A stretch of DNA of 5,975 nucleotides from Euryarchaeota archaeon UBA10 (GTDB lineage: Archaea > Thermoplasmatota > Poseidoniia > Poseidoniales > Poseidoniaceae), in contig DAGO01000132.1 in NCBI GenBank assembly GCA_002498185.1, positions 1-5,975 of the forward strand, read 5' to 3'. Position numbers and translations under genes: made by a program. The notes beneath the pieces are model-generated. The model searched no databases. It worked only from the letters and a program-made list of their open reading frames with translations, and was not told where the DNA came from. Every line of letters starts with the position of its first letter. Position 1 is the first letter of the stretch. Below are positions 1 through 5,121 of the stretch, one piece after another.

Positions 1-155
1 CTTAAACGGCAGACAGCATCTCACGACATATGCGTTTTGCAGTGTTTATGCTGACATTGTTAATGGCATCAAGTACGACATTTTGCATCGCATTTAACGT
101 CCAAGAAAACGATTTGCTGGACGCTGAATTTAGCGAATGGGTAAGGTGGCAATGA
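1..155. other. Region with no supported gene at the window edge
   Basis: No reading frame here has both a convincing start and a protein-like sequence. On the minus strand a 62-codon frame (2-190) begins inside the upstream small membrane-protein gene in a different frame, and its first half is rich in Ser, Cys, His and Trp, so I do not call it. On the plus strand an open stretch ends at a TAA near 94 and could in principle be the tail of a gene entering from the left, but I recognise nothing in it. A 6-bp inverted repeat (CGTCCA at 98-103, TGGACG at 118-123) lies just downstream of the minus-strand operon. It has no T-run beside it, so it is not called as a terminator. Confidence 0.4.
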
Positions 156-275
156 TCACATTCCCAAAAAGAAAACCATAACCATTGCACTGACTACTAG
201 AATTAGTATGACTTGTGTTAACAAAGAGGGACCTTCTTTGTCACTTTGTGCAAGGTCATTCCACTGCTCATCCAT
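156..275 (-). CDS. Small single-pass membrane protein, 39 aa, unknown function
   Basis: I do not recognise a family. The ATG at 275 overlaps the TAA stop of the preceding gene (TAATG), and the frame closes with TGA at 158-156. The product is 39 residues. Residues 1-15 are polar and acidic (start MDEQWNDLAQ); residues 18-38 are an almost uninterrupted hydrophobic stretch of Leu, Val, Ile, Met and Phe, long enough for one membrane span, with a very short C-terminus (FLGM). The acidic N-terminus and lack of basic residues after the span leave topology uncertain. A weak GGGGT lies 8 bases upstream, so translation probably depends on coupling to the gene before it. It is the last gene of the xseA-xseB-DUF59-like operon. 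It is not Sec61-beta or SecG by eye. The translation is clean and the overlap typical, so I think it is real, but no homology was tested. Confidence 0.62.
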   Translation of the reverse strand: MDEQWNDLAQSDKEGPSLLTQVILILVVSAMVMVFFLGM

Positions 276-580
276 TATTGCATACCCCGATTGAGAGTTC
301 TAGTCCAGCGATCACTTGCAGGAACTCCAACCACATTCAGAGTCGCAAATGTCACACCTTTTGTGTCCAGTAATTTGGTTCTGAAATTGTCTAAGTCGAG
401 CAGGCAACAAGGACAGTGTGGTCTACTAGGTTGGACGGTGATTGTGACTTCACCGTCTTCTGCTACGTCGATGTTTTGGACAATGTCTCTCTTCGCCCAT
501 GGCAATTCATCATGAGGGTCAACCCACTCCGCTGCCAGGCGTGCAACCCTTCTTTGAAGCGCTGCATGTTTTCGACTCAC
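275..580 (-). CDS. MIP18/DUF59-like (putative Fe-S assembly) small protein
   Basis: The 101-residue protein looks like one MIP18/DUF59 domain (FeS_assembly_P), a family whose members (SufT, PaaD, the N-terminus of HCF101, eukaryotic MIP18) help mature iron-sulfur proteins. Matching features in order are an N-terminal helix, a V-D-P motif at residues 20-22, a strand-turn-strand (about 33-51, with EDGEVTITV), a cysteine cluster HCPCC at 55-59 where the family usually has a conserved Cys-Pro, a helix (about 61-72), and a last strand (76-84). A tail with a Trp at 92 recalls the family's C-terminal motif. The start is a GTG at 580 that overlaps the xseB stop as GTGA; a strong GGAGG at 588-592, seven bases upstream, supports it. 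The cysteine cluster is richer than usual and could bind metal. The family call rests on pattern, not a search; the gene itself is well supported. Confidence 0.62.
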   Translation of the reverse strand: MSRKHAALQRRVARLAAEWVDPHDELPWAKRDIVQNIDVAEDGEVTITVQPSRPHCPCCLLDLDNFRTKLLDTKGVTFATLNVVGVPASDRWTRTLNRGMQ

Positions 581-762
581 TCAACATCCTCCAAGCGCAA
601 TTTTTCGACCTTGCCTTCAGCTTCAGCAAGTTCTTCTTGACAGGATTTGAGTAGTTTGGAACCTTCTTCAAACAGCTTCAATGTCTCGTCTAAGTCAGTG
701 CCCCCTGCCTCAAGTGCAGCCACAATTTCTTCCAGTCTTTTCATCGCTTCAGCATAACTCAT
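577..762 (-). CDS. xseB: Exodeoxyribonuclease VII small subunit
   Basis: XseB is the non-catalytic subunit that binds in several copies to the long helical arm of XseA to form exonuclease VII, which degrades single-stranded DNA to oligonucleotides in the cytoplasm. The 61-residue protein matches the family along its whole length. It begins SYAEAMKRLEEIVAALEAG, continues with a turn (GGTDLDETL, 20-28), then a second helix with FEEGSKLLKSCQEELAEAE (31-49). The result is the expected two-helix hairpin with coiled-coil spacing. Length is normal for XseB (roughly 60-80). The ATG at 762 shares a base with the xseA stop (TAATG), and a GAGGTGA SD sequence at 767-773 lies four bases upstream inside the end of xseA. 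That arrangement suggests coupled synthesis of both subunits. The family is chiefly bacterial but also occurs in some archaea such as haloarchaea. Confidence 0.93.
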   Translation of the reverse strand: MSYAEAMKRLEEIVAALEAGGTDLDETLKLFEEGSKLLKSCQEELAEAEGKVEKLRLEDVE

Positions 763-1943
763 TACTTCACCTCAGTTTGTACTTGGCCGTCCTTCAATAC
801 CACTGTGAGAGGGTCACCCTGTTTCAACCCGGCGATACTAGTCACAGGTGCTCCTTTATCATCCATGGCCATAGAATAACCCCTCTCTAATACTCTGGTT
901 GGGTTGGTTGATTTTAGGATGGATTCGAACCCTGTGTGTCGGTTTTTCTGTATCATAAAGAATCTTTCAATCGATGAAACCATCCTGTTCGATAATTGTG
1001 ATTGGCGTAATTTTGCGTTAGAAATTCCACGCATTGGAGCGGCACTTAGTCTGAAAATTAGATTTGTGATTTTCTCATTTTGTCTGACAAACAACTTGTC
1101 AAGAGCAAAATCAAGTCGGTCTTGAGCTTGAGCAATCATTGCAATCAACTCATCCTTGATCGGTACAACTCTCTCGATTGCGTTGGATGGAGTTGAAGCA
1201 CGTATGTCTGCAATCATATCGCTGACCATGTAATCCGATTCATGGCCAACTGCACTAACTATTGGTACTGAACAATCTATCATTGCTTGGCAAACCGATT
1301 CGAGATTGAACGACCACAAATCTTCGGGAGAGCCGCCTCCTCTTCCAACGATGATCAAATCTGCAGTTTTTTCAGCATGTTTGATGGCGCGCACGATTTG
1401 TCCTGGGGCCTCATTACCTTGAACCAATACAGGAATAACGGTGTAAGAAAAATTAGGCCAACGGTCGGAAATTAGTCGCTCCATATCGGCTAGTGCAGCA
1501 CTCCCTGCGCCTGTAATGATGTGCAACTTTTTTGGTATCAAAGGTGCTAACTTTCGAGGTCTATCCATGGTGCCATCTTGACGCCATTTTTCAATCAACT
1601 CTTGGCGCGCCTTTTCCAGTTCCCCAATGCTCTTTACAGGTTGAACCCGAGATGCTTTGAATTGCATTCTACCGGTCTTTACATAGACATCGATTCCACC
1701 GAGTGCAATCAATTTCATACCCTCTTTGATGTTTTGAGAAATGAATGAATCATTTCCACCGAATAGTACGCAATCTATCGAACCCTTGCTATCTGTGAGC
1801 GTAAAGTATGTGTGTCCTGAGCGAGCAAGAGTGAACTTCGTCAACTCGCCAATGATTGCAGCATTGCTCAGGTATGGCTCGTTAACTAGAGCGCTTCGAG
1901 CTAGAGCCACAAATTGCCCTACCTCAACAGCCTCGCCCGCCAT
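762..1943 (-). CDS. xseA: Exodeoxyribonuclease VII large (catalytic) subunit
   Basis: XseA is the catalytic subunit of exonuclease VII, cutting single-stranded DNA processively from both ends. The 393-residue protein has an N-terminal OB-fold (about 5-103, with SGHTYFTLTDSKG at 42-54), a catalytic domain (about 125-315), a helical arm that should carry XseB, and the C-terminal RVLERGYSM segment (350-358). Hallmarks are ITGAGSAALADM (143-154), GRGGGSPEDLWSFN (200-213), VSAVGHESD (229-237) and DIRASTPSNA (246-255). D153, R201, H234 and D237 should correspond to the essential residues D155, R205, H238 and D241 of the E. coli enzyme (matched from memory). It is about 55-60 residues shorter than the roughly 450-residue bacterial proteins, mainly in the helical arm. 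The ATG at 1943 starts directly before the OB-fold and has no clear SD, so the mRNA may be leaderless or nearly so. It heads a four-gene operon. An acquisition from bacteria is plausible but untested. Confidence 0.95.
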   Translation of the reverse strand: MAGEAVEVGQFVALARSALVNEPYLSNAAIIGELTKFTLARSGHTYFTLTDSKGSIDCVLFGGNDSFISQNIKEGMKLIALGGIDVYVKTGRMQFKASRVQPVKSIGELEKARQELIEKWRQDGTMDRPRKLAPLIPKKLHIITGAGSAALADMERLISDRWPNFSYTVIPVLVQGNEAPGQIVRAIKHAEKTADLIIVGRGGGSPEDLWSFNLESVCQAMIDCSVPIVSAVGHESDYMVSDMIADIRASTPSNAIERVVPIKDELIAMIAQAQDRLDFALDKLFVRQNEKITNLIFRLSAAPMRGISNAKLRQSQLSNRMVSSIERFFMIQKNRHTGFESILKSTNPTRVLERGYSMAMDDKGAPVTSIAGLKQGDPLTVVLKDGQVQTEVK

Positions 1944-1965
1944 GATTTAGATTGGATGTCCGTGG

Positions 1966-2000
1966 TTCTTGAATAATCGCTTTTCTAAGGAAGGAGTTTT
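1966..2000. promoter_or_regulatory. AT-rich putative divergent promoter region
   Basis: The 122-base gap between xseA and pus10 contains one AT-rich stretch with TATA-like elements for both directions. On the minus strand GATTATTC (1978-1971) lies about 28-35 bases before the xseA ATG, the distance expected for a leaderless archaeal message. On the plus strand TTTTCTAA (1981-1988) could place a start near 2010 and give pus10 a leader of about 55 bases. Neither matches a consensus closely, so this is inferred from position. Confidence 0.3.
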
Positions 2001-2050
2001 GAGGGGGCGGTATTTCGGCGTATCTGTTCCAGTACGGGGTTGGCCCCTCT
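2001..2050 (+). promoter_or_regulatory. GC-rich, potentially structured leader upstream of pus10
   Basis: GGGG (2036-2039), a TTGG loop and CCCC (2044-2047) form a compact hairpin. The same CCCC can instead pair, within CCCCTC (2044-2049), with GAGGGG at 2001-2006. The two pairings are mutually exclusive and sit just before the pus10 SD sequence at 2057. A regulatory role is only inferred; the stems are short. Confidence 0.25.
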
Positions 2051-2056
2051 AGGAAT

Positions 2057-2062
2057 GGTGAT
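2057..2062 (+). promoter_or_regulatory. Shine-Dalgarno of pus10
   Basis: GGTGAT ends three bases before the ATG at 2066. This supports that start over the in-frame Met at residue 18 (position 2117), so the acidic N-terminal tail is probably translated. Confidence 0.6.
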
Positions 2063-2065
2063 GTT

Positions 2066-3751
2066 ATGAGCGACAAGGATGCTTCAAAGGATAGTCCCGA
2101 TGAAGAAGAGGACTGGATGTCCTACGCTAATGCAGGCTTTGGGTCAACCGATTATTCGCTTTGGGATGATGCTGGCCAAGAGGCAGAAATCATCGCAGAA
2201 CCAGAATGGGATGAAGAAAATCTTCAACTCGACACGGGGGAAGAAGAAATTCCTGCTGCACCAAAACCTGCAGGGCTCAAGCATCTGGTAAGACTAGGTT
2301 GTTGCAATCACTGTCTAGGTCGAATTGGTGGAAAGAAGAGATTCGGCCAATCCGATTTAGAATCCGGAATTGAGATTAGAGCAAGTGTGGTTGAAACCGA
2401 TTCAACCATGGCAAATGCTAGAGAGGTAACTCCACTATGTCCATTCTGTGAAAATCTATTCGATGAGGCGCCTCTATTAGCTGAACTGATTCAGGAATCG
2501 GTTGGCGAGAGAGAATGCTCTCGGCTGCAGTTGGGAGCAAGGATCCCCAAAGACCAATCTGAAGCCGAAGACCATCTTCGCAAGAGGTTCGGTGCTGGTG
2601 GTTCTGCCCCACTAAAATCTAGTTTGGTGGAAGAAGTTGCTCGCCAACTCGGCGAACTTGGAATGGGGCAAAATTTGGTTGTAGAAAAGCCAGAAATTCT
2701 TGCATTAATCGATGTTCTTACATTAACGGTAGAACTTGATATTCGTTCGCACTATGTCTATGGAAGATATAGAAAATTAGAGAGAGGAATTCCACAAACC
2801 AAGTGGCCATGTCGGGCTTGTAAAGGCCGCGGTTGTGAGAAATGTGACTACACTGGCCTGCAATACAAATCTTCAGTCCAGGGGCTGATAGGAGACCCAA
2901 TACTCGAACTGTTCGGCAGCGAAGAGCATGCTTTCCACGGCATGGGTAGAGAGGATATTGATGTTAGATGTCTGGGACGTGGCAGGCCTTTCGTCATCGA
3001 ACTGAAGAAGCCACACAAGCGCAATGTAGACGCGAATCTCATCATGGAAGCAATCAATTCCAGCGCTAAAGGTCGTCTAGAGGTTTCTGACATGAGACCA
3101 TCGAATAGAAGCGAGGTTGTTAGGGTGAAGGACACTCCAGCTGAGAAATCATACACAATCAGATACCTGATTGAACCAATCACACAGTCCGAACTCGATG
3201 AATTAACGCAAGTAATGGAAATCCCGAGTAATAACCAGGACAGAAACCGCCGACGAAAGAACCACCATCGTAGAAAGAAGCACGAACCTAAAGTCGAGGA
3301 AGAAATCGATTATTCCTCTTTGAAAAAGGCGGAATTAGTGGAATTGTGTGAACAGAAAGGAATAGCCAAGAGCGGAACTAAAGATGTCCTGATCGAGAGA
3401 CTTAGTACGTTTAAAGAAGAAACTCTGCCTTTGCCTGAGAGGGATTATGTGATGGAAATCATGACTAATTTGCAAGGTTGCACATTAGCGCAGAGAACCC
3501 CTGAAAGAGTCGCTCATCGCCGTGCTGATAAGATCCGTAAGAGAATGGTTCTCGAAACCTCAAACCCGTCTATTGAAGAAGATGAGAATGGAAATCTGGT
3601 TGCAGAGTTTAGTCTGAGATGCGAATCGGGCACCTATGTCAAAGAAACAGTGCACGGAGATAGCGGTAGAACTCAACCATCCATAGCTTCTCTAATCAAG
3701 GCAAAATGTACTGTTGAATGGCTCGATGTAGCCGATATTCATGCGGATTAG
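2066..3751 (+). CDS. pus10: tRNA pseudouridine synthase Pus10 with inserted SAP domain
   Basis: Archaeal Pus10 converts U55, and in many species U54, of the tRNA T-loop to pseudouridine. This 561-residue protein is far longer than typical archaeal Pus10 (about 400-450). In order: an acidic tail (1-62, 22 Asp/Glu against 2 Lys and no Arg); the N-terminal domain with zinc-type pairs C80xxC83 and C125xxC128; a second cysteine cluster C249xxC252 with C257xxC260; the catalytic motif FHGMGREDIDVR (290-301), where D297 is the likely nucleophile by analogy to the RxD motif of TruA; KSYTIRY (361-367), with Y363 the likely active-site Tyr; an insert (about 386-459) holding a basic run (393-409) and a SAP domain (415-449); the RTPERVAHRRADKIRKR motif (477-493); and the C-terminal SGTYVKETVHGDSGRTQPS (521-539). 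Catalytic motifs look intact, so it should be active. The insert suggests extra nucleic-acid binding. Its TAG stop is 84 bases before the eL21 gene. Confidence 0.95.
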   Translation: MSDKDASKDSPDEEEDWMSYANAGFGSTDYSLWDDAGQEAEIIAEPEWDEENLQLDTGEEEIPAAPKPAGLKHLVRLGCCNHCLGRIGGKKRFGQSDLESGIEIRASVVETDSTMANAREVTPLCPFCENLFDEAPLLAELIQESVGERECSRLQLGARIPKDQSEAEDHLRKRFGAGGSAPLKSSLVEEVARQLGELGMGQNLVVEKPEILALIDVLTLTVELDIRSHYVYGRYRKLERGIPQTKWPCRACKGRGCEKCDYTGLQYKSSVQGLIGDPILELFGSEEHAFHGMGREDIDVRCLGRGRPFVIELKKPHKRNVDANLIMEAINSSAKGRLEVSDMRPSNRSEVVRVKDTPAEKSYTIRYLIEPITQSELDELTQVMEIPSNNQDRNRRRKNHHRRKKHEPKVEEEIDYSSLKKAELVELCEQKGIAKSGTKDVLIERLSTFKEETLPLPERDYVMEIMTNLQGCTLAQRTPERVAHRRADKIRKRMVLETSNPSIEEDENGNLVAEFSLRCESGTYVKETVHGDSGRTQPSIASLIKAKCTVEWLDVADIHAD

Positions 3752-3763
3752 CGCGTCGCGGTG

Positions 3764-3770
3764 CTTATAT
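3764..3770 (+). promoter_or_regulatory. Putative TATA box of the eL21-rpoF-DUF655-ksgA operon
   Basis: CTTATAT stands out in an otherwise GC-rich gap. Transcription starting about 25 bases downstream (near 3793) would give eL21 a leader of about 40 bases. No purine-rich BRE is obvious just upstream. A second, weaker candidate is TCTTATG near 3804. Just after the box, GGTCGG occurs twice (3772-3777 and 3781-3786). Confidence 0.5.
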
Positions 3771-3835
3771 GGGTCGGGCAGGTCGGCAGGTTGCTTCGAA
3801 TGGTCTTATGACACGAGAAGCAGGAGTGGATTACC

Positions 3836-4126
3836 ATGAAGAGATCAAAAGGGCAGCGCCAAGGCACCCGAACAATCCTACGTCGCGGACGCCATGAAAG
3901 AGGCCGCGTAAACATTTCTCGCATCATGCATGACTACTCCGAAGGCGACCGTGTTGCCATCGTTTTAGACGGTGGACAGCAAATGGGTATGCCTCACCGC
4001 AGATTCCAAGGACGAACTGGATTTATCCAGGGTCGTCAAGGTAAGGCTTGGGTCGTCGCTGTAAAGGACGGCAACATGCAGAAGACCGTCGTCGCTCGCC
4101 CTGAGCACCTTCGACCGTTGGAGTGA
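3836..4126 (+). CDS. rpl21e: Large-subunit ribosomal protein eL21 (L21e)
   Basis: eL21 is a structural protein of the archaeal and eukaryotic large ribosomal subunit and is absent from bacteria. The 96-residue protein has the usual length and hallmarks: a basic N-terminus (KRSKGQRQGTRTILRRGRHERG, split here as residues 2-12 and 13-23), an SH3-like barrel starting at YSEGDRVAIVLD (34-45), GMPHRRFQGRTG (51-62), and a C-terminal RPEHLRP (88-94). The ATG at 3836 follows GGAG at 3823-3826 and an overlapping GTGGAT, giving a usable SD. It is the first gene of the operon with rpoF, DUF655 and ksgA, an arrangement conserved in many archaea. Its stop codon at 4124-4126 sits inside the SD of rpoF. Confidence 0.96.
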   Translation: MKRSKGQRQGTRTILRRGRHERGRVNISRIMHDYSEGDRVAIVLDGGQQMGMPHRRFQGRTGFIQGRQGKAWVVAVKDGNMQKTVVARPEHLRPLE

Positions 4127-4127
4127 T
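4120..4127 (+). promoter_or_regulatory. Shine-Dalgarno of rpoF overlapping the eL21 stop
   Basis: GGAGTGAT contains the TGA stop of eL21 (4124-4126) and ends four bases before the ATG at 4132. This spacing favours ATG 4132 over the in-frame GTG at 4123, which lies within the SD itself. Confidence 0.7.
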
Positions 4128-4131
4128 TTTC

Positions 4132-4494
4132 ATGGATGAGGAAGGAATTTTCACAGATTATGCATCCGTAAGGGACATGCTATTGCACGCTCAGGAACGC
4201 CGTGGCTTCCTGACATACGAACAGAAGGCTGCTCTCCAACACGCAGAGTGGGCTGCAAGTGGTAACCGCAATGGTTACTCCACAGACCCCAAAGTCTTCA
4301 ATGACATTTTCAGTGCTATCATGGAAATTGAATTATTCCAGAAGTACCCTGAATTGGCAGCTAAACTAGCAGAATTGATGCCAATGCACGAAGACGATGT
4401 ACGTGCTGTAATCGCTAGCCGCCGTATCTCTATTGACGGTGGAGACGTAACTGCAGTTCTTGACATCGTTCGCCAACACGTTGGCGTTGAATGA
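4132..4494 (+). CDS. rpoF: DNA-directed RNA polymerase subunit F (Rpb4)
   Basis: RpoF pairs with RpoE (Rpb7) to form the stalk of archaeal RNA polymerase, which helps open-complex formation, processivity and termination and contacts emerging RNA. The 120-residue product has the family's length and motifs: an N-terminal strand-helix (EGIFTDYASVRDML, 4-17), LTYEQKAALQHAE (27-39), a helical middle with FNDIFSAIMEIELF (56-69), and the HRDC-like C-terminal part with HEDDVRAVIASRR (86-98) followed by a final helix (about 104-116). The start is taken at ATG 4132 because an SD sequence ends four bases before it; a GTG start at 4123 would add only three residues. It sits between eL21 and DUF655, the usual archaeal position. 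The final codons contain a GC-rich inverted repeat. Confidence 0.92.
   Translation: MDEEGIFTDYASVRDMLLHAQERRGFLTYEQKAALQHAEWAASGNRNGYSTDPKVFNDIFSAIMEIELFQKYPELAAKLAELMPMHEDDVRAVIASRRISIDGGDVTAVLDIVRQHVGVE
4471..4486 (+). repeat. Perfect inverted repeat at the 3' end of rpoF
   Basis: CGCCAA (4471-4476), a CACG loop and TTGGCG (4481-4486) make a 6-bp GC-rich hairpin within the last codons of rpoF, eight nucleotides upstream of the end of its stop codon. It is followed by AT-rich sequence but not by a T-run. It might act in RNA processing or partial termination, or be chance in coding sequence. Confidence 0.4.
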
Positions 4495-4509
4495 ATAAAC
4501 CCGACAACT

Positions 4510-4515
4510 GGTGAT
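4510..4515 (+). promoter_or_regulatory. Shine-Dalgarno of the DUF655 gene
   Basis: GGTGAT ends four bases before ATG 4520. An in-frame GTG at 4511 is part of this SD, so the longer start is unlikely. Confidence 0.7.
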
Positions 4516-4519
4516 AACC

Positions 4520-5116
4520 ATGCGCAATGACCATCGCGGCGGGCAGCGTAGAAATTCCCGCGACAGACCTGATCCTCTTCTCAAGGTAGAATGGTGTCGA
4601 GTTATCGACCATCCTGAAACAGATGCGGCGATCGTAGTTGTGACTGAGCCAGCATTGCACGTCATTCGCTTGCGTCCAAAACCAGATTCAGCTATTCAGA
4701 TGGTTGGAGATAGAATCTACATGGGTATTGACCACGCACAGAGAGATGTAGTACAGGATGTGCTTGGCTTTGCTAGAATCAGAGATTTGTCCAATGCTGC
4801 ATCAATTGAATTACCAATCGTGATTCAACAAATCATCGAGGACTCTCCAGATGTATTCATTCAGCAATTCTTCAACAGGGCAGGAAACCTTTCTCTGAAG
4901 ATGCATGCATTTGAGTTGCTACCAGGTGTTGGAAACAAGAAGGCGATGGAGATGGTTGCTAGCAGAGGGCGAGTAGGTTGGGAGAATTTCGCTCAACTTG
5001 ACGAGGACTGCAACATCAATGCTGCAGAATTACTTGCTAAGAGATTCGTTTCTGAGATCGAGGATAGGGGATTACAACCTAGGTTGTTAGACCTACTATT
5101 AAGACAGGATGAGTGA
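4520..5116 (+). CDS. DUF655 family protein with helix-hairpin-helix motif
   Basis: This is the archaeal DUF655 family, a conserved protein of unknown biochemical role that is almost always found between rpoF and ksgA. The 198-residue product has a basic, disordered-looking N-terminus (1-17), a beta-rich part (about 21-90) containing VEWCRVIDHP (23-32) and VGDRIYMG (62-69) that fits a small OB/S1-like barrel, and a helical second half. A helix-hairpin-helix motif, ELLPGVGNKKAMEM (132-145), is clear and is the same kind of element used for non-specific DNA or RNA contact. Two nucleic-acid-binding modules and this operon context suggest a role in rRNA or tRNA metabolism or transcription, but that is inference. 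ATG 4520 is chosen over GTG 4511 because of the SD position. Twenty-five bases separate it from rpoF. Its TGA stop (5114-5116) lies in the SD of ksgA. Confidence 0.88.
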   Translation: MRNDHRGGQRRNSRDRPDPLLKVEWCRVIDHPETDAAIVVVTEPALHVIRLRPKPDSAIQMVGDRIYMGIDHAQRDVVQDVLGFARIRDLSNAASIELPIVIQQIIEDSPDVFIQQFFNRAGNLSLKMHAFELLPGVGNKKAMEMVASRGRVGWENFAQLDEDCNINAAELLAKRFVSEIEDRGLQPRLLDLLLRQDE

Positions 5117-5117
5117 T
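5111..5117 (+). promoter_or_regulatory. Shine-Dalgarno of ksgA overlapping the DUF655 stop
   Basis: GAGTGAT includes the DUF655 TGA stop (5114-5116) and ends four bases before ATG 5122. This is the same arrangement as at the eL21-rpoF junction and argues against the in-frame GTG at 5113. Confidence 0.7.
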
Positions 5118-5121
5118 TATC

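Noticed and set aside
98..123. Inverted repeat CGTCCA/TGGACG as a terminator for the minus-strand operon
   Set aside because: The stem is only 6 bp with a 14-base loop and no T-run follows; archaeal termination relies on T-rich tracts.
2..190. 62-codon minus-strand frame at the left edge
   Set aside because: Its ATG lies inside the small membrane-protein gene in another frame, the first half is rich in Ser, Cys, His and Trp, and no SD or family resemblance is seen.
246..515. Plus-strand frame of 89 codons opposite the DUF59-like gene
   Set aside because: It is antisense to a gene with good start signals and family-like sequence, and its own product resembles nothing.
762..1943. Possibility that the window is bacterial because of Exo VII
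   Set aside because: eL21, Rpb4/RpoF, DUF655 and an archaeal-type Pus10 on the same contig are archaeal; Exo VII is known in some archaea.
2848..3183. 111-codon minus-strand frame inside pus10
   Set aside because: It covers the conserved catalytic core of Pus10 on the other strand; the product looks like a shadow translation with scattered Ser and Met.
4366..4665. Minus-strand frames across the rpoF-DUF655 junction
   Set aside because: They run antisense to two well-supported genes and show no family features.
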